NCBI GenBank assembly: GCA_002723155.1
Contig: PBNO01000015.1
Location: forward strand, 124,001-188,000
DNA length: 64,000 bases
Source of the DNA: Ponticaulis sp.
Lineage (GTDB): Bacteria > Pseudomonadota > Alphaproteobacteria > Caulobacterales > Hyphomonadaceae
Reading direction: 5' to 3'
In this document: piece by piece, positions 8,404 through 15,533 of the stretch
Layout of the letters: every line of letters starts with the position of its first letter
Position numbering within the stretch: position 1 is the first letter of the stretch
Notes under the pieces: generated by a model
What the model saw: only the letters and a program-made list of their open reading frames with translations
Databases searched by the model: none
What the model was told of the DNA's origin: nothing
Position numbers and translations under genes: made by a program

Positions 8404-9585
8404 TTATTCGAACACAATCTCAGGGCCTACAGGCACTGAAACGCCCTCCAGCCCTGCCCTTACCTGCTGCGCGATGTCTGCATAGACAGCGCTGGACGTG
8501 CCTTCTGACAGCGCAGCCGGTTTGCCCGTATCTCCGCCTTCCCGAATAGCCTGCAGAAGCGGCACCTCACCCAGAAACGGCACATCAAGTGTTTCCGCCA
8601 TGCGGCGCGCGCCGCCTTCACCGAACAAATATGTTCTATTCTGTGACACCGGGTCTTCGAAATAGGCCATGTTCTCCACAATGCCCAATACAGGCACATC
8701 CGTCTTGCGGAACATGGCCACGCCGCGGCGCACATCGGCCAGCGCGACTTCCTGAGGCGTAGAGACGATCACCGCACCGGAAAGGCTCACGCGTTGAGCA
8801 AGTGTCAGCTGCGCATCACCCGTTCCTGGAGGGGTATCAATGATGAGCATGTCCAGTTCGCCCCACTGAACGTCTTTCAGCATTTGCGTGATGGCCGACA
8901 TAACAATCGGGCCGCGCCAGATCATTGGCGCATCCACATCTGAAATATAACCGATGGACATGAGTTTCATGCCGAACGCCTCAACAGGCGTGATCTTTCC
9001 GCCATCGCCTTTGCCCGGATGCGATTCGACTGTGCCCGTCATGGTCGGCAGAGACGGCCCATAAACGTCTGCATCCATAATGCCGACACGCAGGCCCTGA
9101 TCGCGAAGCGCGATTGCGAGGTTCAACGAGAGCGTGGATTTGCCTACACCGCCCTTGGCACTAGCCACGGCAATGATGTGCTTGATACCCGGAATGTCTA
9201 GCGTTCCGGATTTTGCCGTTACAGCAGGCGCCGGTTTCGAGGTGGATTTCCCAGCAAGGTCTGCCCCTTTGGTGACACGTTGCTGACCGGCTGAAGGCGC
9301 AGGTGTCTCCGAGTGCGCCGTCAGCATCACACGAACCGAGTTGATACCCTTGAGTGCAACCACTGCCTGCTCTACTTCATAACGAAGGCGTTCATCGCGC
9401 TCGAGCGTTTGCGGCGCGCCATATAGCGTGATGGTGACATCACCCTCTTTCGTTACGAGGAGCTGATCGATACGACCGGCTTCAGTGACTGGTGTTCCCG
9501 TAGCCGGATCGGCTATTGATTTCAGGGCTTCGGAAACCAGTTCGGCGTCTGGTCTTGTCGATTTAAAGAAACGCATAATCTTCAT
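8404..9585 (-). CDS. Mrp/ApbC/NBP35-type P-loop ATPase, iron-sulfur cluster carrier family
   Basis: A 393-residue protein: an N-terminal MIP18/DUF59 domain (about 13-90), an Ala/Pro/Lys-rich linker (about 92-128), then the ParA-like ATPase with the deviant Walker A KGGVGKST (144-151), MDADVYGPS and DTPPGTGD. Family members carry and transfer Fe-S clusters in the cytosol. The C-terminal CxxC that holds the bridging cluster in many members is absent: the segment after GIVENMAYF reads EDPVSQNRTYLFGEGG. Start 9585 (MKIMRFF) is preferred over the upstream Met at 9612 because family N-termini begin near there and gagagc precedes it. It is divergent from hflK. Confidence 0.9.
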   Translation of the reverse strand: MKIMRFFKSTRPDAELVSEALKSIADPATGTPVTEAGRIDQLLVTKEGDVTITLYGAPQTLERDERLRYEVEQAVVALKGINSVRVMLTAHSETPAPSAGQQRVTKGADLAGKSTSKPAPAVTAKSGTLDIPGIKHIIAVASAKGGVGKSTLSLNLAIALRDQGLRVGIMDADVYGPSLPTMTGTVESHPGKGDGGKITPVEAFGMKLMSIGYISDVDAPMIWRGPIVMSAITQMLKDVQWGELDMLIIDTPPGTGDAQLTLAQRVSLSGAVIVSTPQEVALADVRRGVAMFRKTDVPVLGIVENMAYFEDPVSQNRTYLFGEGGARRMAETLDVPFLGEVPLLQAIREGGDTGKPAALSEGTSSAVYADIAQQVRAGLEGVSVPVGPEIVFE

Positions 9586-9676
9586 GCTCTCGGTGGCACA
9601 TTGCAGAAACAATCACTAGATAGCAGACTGAATCCGATTAACAGTTGGACATAAAGACACAAAGGAGCGGCTTTAT

Positions 9677-10789
9677 ATGCCATGGAACGACCAAAAAGGC
9701 GGAGGGGGTGGCCCCTGGGGATCCGGCGGCGGGTCCAACGGAGATAATAACTCTCCATGGGGACGTCCACAGGGAGGCGGCAATCAAGGCGAAGATCTTG
9801 AAGATCAGCTGCGCAAAGTCCAGGAGCGCTTCAAAGGCGCGTGGGGCGGCGGTCGCGGTGGATCCGGCGGATCTGGCGGTGGCGGCAAAGGCCTCGGCAT
9901 TGCTGGCATCTTCCTTCTTATCGGCGCACTGGCCGTGGCATGGATCGCAACTGGCGTCGTCGTCGTAGACGCAGGCCAGCAGGCAGCCGTTTTCCAGTTC
10001 GGTAAGTGGCAGCGCAATCTGCCAGCAGGTATCCATATCCACCTGCCGCAACCGATTGAAACCCACCAGATCATCGAAGTGGAAGCACAACAGGAAGTCC
10101 AGATCGGCAACAGCGCTGATCAGAGTCTGATGCTGACATCTGACGAGAACATCGCAGACGTTCGTTTCTCCGTTATCTGGAAAGTCTCCACAGAGAACCC
10201 GCAGGACTACATCCTCAACGTCGCAAATCCGGAAGCTACCGTTCAGATGGTTGCAGAATCCGTGATGCGTGAAGTTGTCGGTCGTTCAGAGCTCCAACGC
10301 GTGATCACGACTGAACGTGCGGAAGTCGCACGTCAGGTTCAGGAACTCACCCAGAACCTTCTCGACCAGTATGGTGCCGGCGTTGAAATCATTGAGATCA
10401 ACATCGCACGCGGCGACCCGCCTGCGCCTGTTATTCAGGCCTTCAACGACGTGAACGTCGCTGAGCAGGACGCCCAGCAGCTGATCAACCAGGCGACGCG
10501 TTACGCCAACCAGGTTGTTCCAGAGGCACGTGGTGAAGCCTCCATCATTCTTGAGGCGGCTCAGGCCTACAAAGCTCAGGTCATTGCGGAAGCCACCGGT
10601 GAAGCATCACGCTTCCTGCAAATTCTCGCAGAATACACTCAGGCACCAACGGTAACGACTGAACGTCTCTACCTTGATACATGGTCCCGCATTCTGAGCC
10701 GTACGCAGAACACCGTTCTGGACAACGATTCCGGTGCTGTTCCGTATCTGCCGCTTGAAAACACAACCCGCCGCCCGACGGCTAACTAG
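9677..10789 (+). CDS. hflK: HflK, SPFH/band-7 subunit of the FtsH-modulating complex
   Basis: HflK and HflC form a large periplasm-facing cage around the FtsH protease in the inner membrane and modulate its access to membrane substrates. The 370-residue protein has the typical Gly-rich cytoplasmic N-terminus (about 1-70), one membrane segment (IAGIFLLIGALAVAWIATGV), then a band-7 domain and a helical region rich in Ala/Glu (EARGEASIILEAAQAYKAQV). The start is clear: aaaggag about ten bases upstream of ATG. hflC follows after 12 bases with its own aggagg site. Confidence 0.96.
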   Translation: MPWNDQKGGGGGPWGSGGGSNGDNNSPWGRPQGGGNQGEDLEDQLRKVQERFKGAWGGGRGGSGGSGGGGKGLGIAGIFLLIGALAVAWIATGVVVVDAGQQAAVFQFGKWQRNLPAGIHIHLPQPIETHQIIEVEAQQEVQIGNSADQSLMLTSDENIADVRFSVIWKVSTENPQDYILNVANPEATVQMVAESVMREVVGRSELQRVITTERAEVARQVQELTQNLLDQYGAGVEIIEINIARGDPPAPVIQAFNDVNVAEQDAQQLINQATRYANQVVPEARGEASIILEAAQAYKAQVIAEATGEASRFLQILAEYTQAPTVTTERLYLDTWSRILSRTQNTVLDNDSGAVPYLPLENTTRRPTAN

Positions 10790-10801
10790 GAGGACGAACA
10801 C

Positions 10802-11713
10802 ATGAGAGCTATTTCAGTCATTCTGCTCGTCGTACTGGGCATCGTCGCTCTGGTCGGTTTGAACAGCTTCTACACGGTCCGTCAGGATCAGCAGGCGTTA
10901 GTTCTGCAATTCGGTAGCCCTGTTGCCGTGCGTAACGAGTTTTCGCTCACCGAAGGCGGCGAACAAATCGATGAAGCCGGTCTTTTCTTCAAATTGCCCT
11001 GGGAACAGGTCATCACGCTTGATCGCAAAAACATCGGCAGCAACATTCCGGACATCGAAGTCCTGGCGTCCGACCAGCGTCGTCTGACGGTTGACGCGTT
11101 CGTCCGCTGGCGCATCACAGACCCACTTATGTTCTATCAGCGTTTCCGCGAAGAACGTGTCGCTGCGGGTCAGATCCAACGCTTCACGGAAACCAGCATC
11201 CGTAACTCACTCGGTCAGGTTCCTGTACCGGAAATCGTCTCCGGTCAGCGTGTTGCGCTGATGGAAGAAATCCGGACTAACGTGAACGAAGCGCTCGACG
11301 GCACCGGCATCGACATTATCGACGTTCGTATCCGTCAGGCTGACCTTCCAGCGGCTGTTGCAGAAGGTGTTTACACCCGTATGCGTACAGAGCGTGAGCA
11401 GGAAGCCCAGCGCATTCGTTCCGAGGGTGAAGAAGAGGCACGCCTCATTCGCGCTCAGGCTGACCGCGAAGCGACGATCGTCCGCGCCGAAGCGAACCAG
11501 ACAGCGGAGCAGACACGTGGTGAAGGCGACGCGGAAGCAACCCGCATTTACGCCGACGCTTATGGCCGTGACATTGCCTTCTTCCGTCTTCAGCGTGGTC
11601 TGATTGCATGTGAGGAAGCCATTATCGAGGGCACAGTCATCGTCTCCGACTCAAGTGAGCTCGATGTCTGCCGTGTCTTCATTGAAGGCGCGCGCCGCGC
11701 AAGCGGTCGTTAA
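10802..11713 (+). CDS. hflC: HflC, SPFH/band-7 partner of HflK
   Basis: A 303-residue protein with an N-terminal membrane anchor (ISVILLVVLGIVALVGLNSF), a band-7 domain starting TVRQDQQALVLQFG, and a long charged helix (REQEAQRIRSEGEEEARLIR) typical of the cage-forming region. It lies 12 bases after hflK and is certainly cotranscribed. Codon use in both genes leans to a few preferred codons, suggesting good expression. The next gene, DUF2065, starts nine bases after the hflC stop, and a terminator-like hairpin lies inside that gene's first codons. Confidence 0.96.
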   Translation: MRAISVILLVVLGIVALVGLNSFYTVRQDQQALVLQFGSPVAVRNEFSLTEGGEQIDEAGLFFKLPWEQVITLDRKNIGSNIPDIEVLASDQRRLTVDAFVRWRITDPLMFYQRFREERVAAGQIQRFTETSIRNSLGQVPVPEIVSGQRVALMEEIRTNVNEALDGTGIDIIDVRIRQADLPAAVAEGVYTRMRTEREQEAQRIRSEGEEEARLIRAQADREATIVRAEANQTAEQTRGEGDAEATRIYADAYGRDIAFFRLQRGLIACEEAIIEGTVIVSDSSELDVCRVFIEGARRASGR

Positions 11714-11722
11714 GCGCACTTC

Positions 11723-11917
11723 ATGAGTGTCTTTATTGTTGCATTAGGCCTTCTGCTCGCTGCAGAAGGCCTTTTGTATGCTCTGGCGCCGGATTTCATG
11801 AAACGCATGGCCGCTCGCCTTTTGGGAACCGAACGCGATCAGCTGCGTCAAAGCGGTATTATCGCTGCAACTCTTGGCGCAATTCTGATTTATATCGCCG
11901 CTCGCTTTATGCGCTGA
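11723..11917 (+). CDS. DUF2065 (YjeT-type) small membrane protein
   Basis: A 64-residue protein with two membrane segments: VALGLLLAAEGLLYAL near the N-terminus and SGIIAATLGAILIYIAARF near the C-terminus, joined by a basic loop (FMKRMAARLLG). This is the layout of the DUF2065 family, which is linked to hflKC in proteobacteria; its function is unknown. The start lies nine bases after hflC and has no strong ribosome binding site, so translation is probably coupled to hflC. A perfect 11-bp hairpin (11746-11772) falls in its codons 9-17. Confidence 0.88.
   Translation: MSVFIVALGLLLAAEGLLYALAPDFMKRMAARLLGTERDQLRQSGIIAATLGAILIYIAARFMR
11746..11775 (+). terminator. Terminator-like hairpin inside the DUF2065 gene
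   Basis: AGGCCTTCTGC (11746-11756) pairs perfectly with GCAGAAGGCCT (11762-11772) around the loop TCGCT and runs into TTT. This has the shape of an intrinsic terminator with a short T-run, starting 33 bases after the hflC stop. It lies within the DUF2065 coding sequence, so ribosomes translating that gene would melt it. It could end hflKC transcripts when DUF2065 is not translated. Termination itself is inferred. Confidence 0.45.
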
Positions 11918-12015
11918 GACCGCTAGGATTGACATCGATTCCAATTAGCCGATTGTTCCTCCGGCCAGACCCCTCTATGACTCTGGCTGGGCGACAGAAA
12001 TTTTAAGGTAGTTTG

Positions 12016-13455
12016 ATGGACCTGAAGCTGATTTCAACTTCGTGTCTGGCCTTGGCCATGGCAAGCGCACTTCCAGCAGTGGCGCAGAATTCAGCGGCTC
12101 AGACGAACTCACCTACTCGTGTGCACGACACGGCTGACGGATTCTCGGAACTCTCGCGCCGCCTCATGCCGTCCGTTGTGAACATTTCCACGTCACAACG
12201 CGTCATCGAAGCAGGCCTGCCTGACTTTCCGCAAGGTTCGCCCATGGAGCGCTTCAACGACCTGTTCGGTCGTGATGATGACGGCTTCCGTAGAACATCT
12301 TCGCTCGGTTCAGGCTTCGTCATCGACCCGACCGGCTACATCGTCACCAATAATCACGTTATTGAGGGTGCTGACGAAATCGAAGTCCAGTTCGCGGACG
12401 GTCGCACCTATCCTGCCGAACTGATCGGCCGCGATGTCGACACCGATATCGCCGTGTTGAAGATCGAACCGCTCCGCCCACTGGAAGCAGTGCCGTTTGC
12501 TGATTCTGATACCGCTGAAGTTGGCGACTGGGTCATTGCTATCGGTAACCCGTTCGGTCTCGGTGGATCTGTCTCCGCGGGTATCATCTCGGCGCGTAGC
12601 CGCGATATCAATGCCGGCTCTTATGATGATTTCATCCAGACCGACGCAGCTATCAACCGCGGCAACTCGGGCGGCCCGCTCTTCAATCTTGATGGCGAAG
12701 TCGTCGGCGTGAATACAGCCATCATCTCTCCGACAGGCGGCTCTGTTGGTATCGGCTTCTCCGTGCCGTCGAACCTTGCTGAGTCCATTGTAGAAGAACT
12801 GATTGCCGAAGGCCGCGTCAGCCGCGGTTATCTCGGCGTGAACATCCAGTCAGTAGACCTGCCTCTGGCGCGCACCTATGGCCTGACCAATGCGGCGGGC
12901 GTCATTGTCACTGAGGTCACACCGGACAGCCCGGGCGATAAAGCTGGACTACAAATCGGCGACTTAATTCTCCGGTTCGATGGCGAACTCATCACTGAAA
13001 CCCGCCAACTGTCTCGCTGGGTGGCGGAAGCCGAACTCGAAACGCCGATCAGCATGAACATTATACGCGGTGAAGTACGCCGCGAATTGTCTGTCACTCT
13101 GACCGAACGCGATGATGGCTTGCCCGACGATGAGGAAGAAGAAGCGCCACCGGCTCTGTTCGCGGGCTCAAACGCTTACGGTCTTCTGCTTCTCGAAATT
13201 GACGAAGATGCTCGCCGCCGCTGGCAAATTCCGTCTCCGGTACAGGGCGCACTGATTGATATGGTTGATCCGGAAGGCCCGTCTTACGGCCATCTGCAGA
13301 AAGGCGATGTCATCACAGAAATCGCCTTCCAGTCGGTCACATCACCAGAAGATGCGAACGAGATTTTCGAAGAAGAAGGCGGCTCGGACCCGTTGCTCGT
13401 TAAAGTGCTGCGTCACGGCCGCTATTCATTTTATGCGCTCCAGCTGGAAAGCTAG
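12016..13455 (+). CDS. HtrA/DegP-type periplasmic serine protease (Do family)
   Basis: A 479-residue envelope quality-control protease. A signal peptide (to about AVAQ, residue 24) is followed by a trypsin-like domain with the full triad H114 (TNNHVIEG), D144 (DTDIAVLK) and S218 (GNSGGPL), then two PDZ domains (about 260-370 and 380-479). An acidic insert (DDGLPDDEEEEAP) separates the PDZ domains. ATG 12016 is chosen over TTG 12013 because of the aagg at the right distance. Placed after hflKC and DUF2065, it forms a membrane and envelope proteostasis cluster, though a 98-base gap suggests its own promoter. Confidence 0.95.
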   Translation: MDLKLISTSCLALAMASALPAVAQNSAAQTNSPTRVHDTADGFSELSRRLMPSVVNISTSQRVIEAGLPDFPQGSPMERFNDLFGRDDDGFRRTSSLGSGFVIDPTGYIVTNNHVIEGADEIEVQFADGRTYPAELIGRDVDTDIAVLKIEPLRPLEAVPFADSDTAEVGDWVIAIGNPFGLGGSVSAGIISARSRDINAGSYDDFIQTDAAINRGNSGGPLFNLDGEVVGVNTAIISPTGGSVGIGFSVPSNLAESIVEELIAEGRVSRGYLGVNIQSVDLPLARTYGLTNAAGVIVTEVTPDSPGDKAGLQIGDLILRFDGELITETRQLSRWVAEAELETPISMNIIRGEVRRELSVTLTERDDGLPDDEEEEAPPALFAGSNAYGLLLLEIDEDARRRWQIPSPVQGALIDMVDPEGPSYGHLQKGDVITEIAFQSVTSPEDANEIFEEEGGSDPLLVKVLRHGRYSFYALQLES

Positions 13456-13458
13456 CGC

Positions 13459-14370
13459 CTAGTCGGGAACGACAACCCAATCCGATTTCGGAATGCCCTG
13501 GAAATAAAGCGCCGTTGCAAGCGACGGCCCTTTAATCACCGCGTCTGCAGCTTCAACGAGGATCGGGTGCGGATGATAGCCAACGCCCAGACCTGCAGCC
13601 TCAATCATGGACATATCGTTCGCGCCATCGCCCATGGACACCACATCGGCAGATGAAATGCCGAGCTTCTCGACTGCTTCATTCAGACGATCGAGCTTCG
13701 CCTGTCGGCCCAGTATAGGCATGCCCACTTCACCAGAGAGCGCGCTTCCATCCATAAGTAGCGTGTTTGCGTAGTTCTCATCAAAGCCCGCAACTTCGGC
13801 TACACGCGATGTGAAGAAGGTGAAACCGCCCGACACCAGCAGGCATCGACCGCCATTCGCCTTCATCGTCGCTGTGAGCGTCTTAATACCTGGATTGAGC
13901 GTGATACGCTCATCAAAGCATTGCTGAAGTGCAGTCTCTGACAGGCCTTTCAAGAGACCGACACGCTCGGTCAGGGCTGCTTCGAAATCCAGCTCGCCGC
14001 GCATAGCGCGCTCAGTGATTTCCGAAATCTGGTCCTTAATGCCCGCATAGTCTGCCAGCTCGTCAATGCATTCCTGACCGATCACGGTAGAATCCATATC
14101 GCAGATGAGAAGCTTCTTTCGCGCGGCATATGTTGGTCGGACATAGACGTCAAACGCATCGCCAATTTCTACGCGTATGGCAGCCATAAGGTCAGCTAAT
14201 GTTTCATTCGGAGGAGCAATTGCAAACTCCATCGCGCCCGGACCAAGAATTTTAATGGAAGCATCTTTCAGCCGGTCAGGCGCGGCATGCGTCTGCTCGT
14301 CGTGAGACACGATCACCACCGTAGCCGGGACTGCGATAGGTTCTGATGATTTAGCACTGAATGTGTTCAT
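13459..14370 (-). CDS. serB: Phosphoserine phosphatase
   Basis: SerB dephosphorylates O-phosphoserine, the last step of serine synthesis. This 303-residue HAD-family enzyme has a divergent N-terminal regulatory region (1-85), then motif I CDMDSTVIG with the nucleophile D91 and D93, motif II LVSGGFTFFTSRVA, and the late motif VSMGDGANDMSMI. It is convergent with the protease gene (3 bases between stops) and divergent from miaA (42 bases between starts). No unusual features; the family match is clear. Confidence 0.95.
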   Translation of the reverse strand: MNTFSAKSSEPIAVPATVVIVSHDEQTHAAPDRLKDASIKILGPGAMEFAIAPPNETLADLMAAIRVEIGDAFDVYVRPTYAARKKLLICDMDSTVIGQECIDELADYAGIKDQISEITERAMRGELDFEAALTERVGLLKGLSETALQQCFDERITLNPGIKTLTATMKANGGRCLLVSGGFTFFTSRVAEVAGFDENYANTLLMDGSALSGEVGMPILGRQAKLDRLNEAVEKLGISSADVVSMGDGANDMSMIEAAGLGVGYHPHPILVEAADAVIKGPSLATALYFQGIPKSDWVVVPD

Positions 14371-14412
14371 GATGAGCTTTCACAAATCTTTCAAACAAGG
14401 TAGGTTTCGGGA

Positions 14413-15357
14413 ATGCGCCCTGCCATTCTCATCCACGGTCCGACCGCCAGCGGCAAGACCCAAATTTCAATCGACGTCGCAAAACGTCTCGATGGCGAGA
14501 TCGTGAATGCTGATTCGATGCAGGTGTACAAAGGATTGCGGGTAATTACAGCCCAGCCATCCGACGAAGAAATGTCGCAGGCGCCACATCATTTATTCGG
14601 ATATCGCGACCCGGCTGATGCGGGCTCCGCAGGAAGCTGGCTGAAAGATGCCAAATCCGTCATTCGCGGCATTCAGATGCGTGGACGCGTACCGATCATT
14701 ATCGGCGGCACAGGGCTTCACCTTCTTGCGCTGGTGAAAGGCCTGTCGGAAATCCCTCCGATTCCCGATGAAGTGCGTTCTCAGGTTCGCACCCTGGTTC
14801 AAGCCATCGGCACTGACGAAGCTCACGCGCGCCTGACAGAGATTGATCCCGACGCGGCTTCCAAAATCAAACCGAATGACCGCCAACGCATCATGCGCGG
14901 TCTTGAGGTGCACACAGCCACCGGAAAGCCACTCTCAAGCTTTCAGGGCGACCGTACCCCGCCGATTCTTAGCCCGGGCGAATGGGTAGGCGTCGCCCTC
15001 ACCCCGCCGCGCGCGAAACTTTATGCCCGTATTGACCGTCGTTTTGCTGGAATGCTGATGGAAGGCGCTATGGATGAAGCGCGTGCGCTGGCTGCACGCG
15101 ACCTTGATCCGTCACTTCCGGCCATGAAAGCACACGGAATGCCATGGCTTCTCGCCTATCTGCGCGGCGAGCTCAGCTCTGATATTGCAGCAGAATATGC
15201 CAAACGTGACACGCGGCGTTATGCAAAACGCCAATTCACCTGGATCTCTCATCAGTTTCCGTTCTGGCCAAGAATCCCGTCTCCGGAGCCTGAAGTGCGA
15301 CAAAAGGTTATTTGTGCCCTTTTTAAAGAGATTGACGCGGCTTTTTCGAAAAGATAA
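14413..15357 (+). CDS. miaA: tRNA dimethylallyltransferase
   Basis: MiaA adds a dimethylallyl group to A37 of tRNAs that read codons beginning with U. The 314-residue protein has the P-loop GPTASGKT (8-15), NADSMQVYKGL for substrate binding, IIGGTGLHL, and DRQRIMRGLEV in the helical tRNA-binding part. The C-terminal KRDTRRYAKRQFTW is typical. The last codons hold the promoter proposed for the downstream ilv leader. miaA next to ilvB is a recurring order in alphaproteobacteria as far as I recall. Confidence 0.96.
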   Translation: MRPAILIHGPTASGKTQISIDVAKRLDGEIVNADSMQVYKGLRVITAQPSDEEMSQAPHHLFGYRDPADAGSAGSWLKDAKSVIRGIQMRGRVPIIIGGTGLHLLALVKGLSEIPPIPDEVRSQVRTLVQAIGTDEAHARLTEIDPDAASKIKPNDRQRIMRGLEVHTATGKPLSSFQGDRTPPILSPGEWVGVALTPPRAKLYARIDRRFAGMLMEGAMDEARALAARDLDPSLPAMKAHGMPWLLAYLRGELSSDIAAEYAKRDTRRYAKRQFTWISHQFPFWPRIPSPEPEVRQKVICALFKEIDAAFSKR

Positions 15358-15360
15358 CCT
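15332..15360 (+). promoter_or_regulatory. Probable promoter of the ilv leader and operon
   Basis: TTGACG (15332-15337) and TAACCT (15355-15360) are separated by exactly 17 bases, a good housekeeping-sigma arrangement. TTGACGC followed after 14 bases by GATAACCT also resembles the Caulobacter-type pattern. It overlaps the end of miaA and would start transcription just before the leader peptide at 15386. No experimental support. Confidence 0.5.
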
Positions 15361-15385
15361 GCATTCGAAGATTAAGAGGAAAAAG

Positions 15386-15433
15386 ATGAGCAAACTGCTC
15401 GTAGTCGTGAGAAAGCGCCTGTCGGTGAAGTGA
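15386..15433 (+). CDS. ilv operon leader peptide (15 residues, Leu/Val-rich)
   Basis: A 15-codon ORF reading MSKLLVVVRKRLSVK, preceded by a good site (agagga) at the right distance. Seven of 15 residues are Leu or Val, with Leu-Leu-Val-Val-Val in a block. It is followed by a pause-type hairpin overlapping its stop and then an intrinsic terminator just before ilvB. That is the arrangement of amino-acid attenuation: slow translation at Leu/Val codons when these amino acids are scarce would prevent the terminator. The peptide itself has no other expected role. Confidence 0.85.
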   Translation: MSKLLVVVRKRLSVK

Positions 15434-15455
15434 GAGACCACTTCAGCGCAGGCGC
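15415..15455 (+). promoter_or_regulatory. Pause-type hairpin of the ilv attenuator
   Basis: Two stacked stems: GCGCCTG (15415-15421) with CAGGCGC (15449-15455), and TGAAGTG (15426-15432) with CACTTCA (15439-15445), loop AGAGAC. It covers the last codons and the stop of the leader peptide, as the 1:2 hairpin does in classical attenuators. A ribosome stalled on the Leu/Val block would cover its 5' side. A possible antiterminator pairs 15434-15443 with 15465-15472, with bulges; this last pairing is weak. Confidence 0.65.
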
Positions 15456-15465
15456 GGTTATGCAA

Positions 15466-15491
15466 GGGGCTCAGCGGGCCCCTTTATTTTT
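15466..15491 (+). terminator. ilv attenuator terminator
   Basis: GGGGCTC (15466-15472) pairs with GGGCCCC (15476-15482; one G-U pair) around the loop AGC and is followed by TTTATTTTT. This is an intrinsic terminator placed after the leader peptide and about 45 bases before the ilvB start, where only regulated read-through makes sense. Confidence 0.82.
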
Positions 15492-15533
15492 GGTTGGAAT
15501 TCTGGCTCGTGCCAAAATGCAGGAATTGAACAA

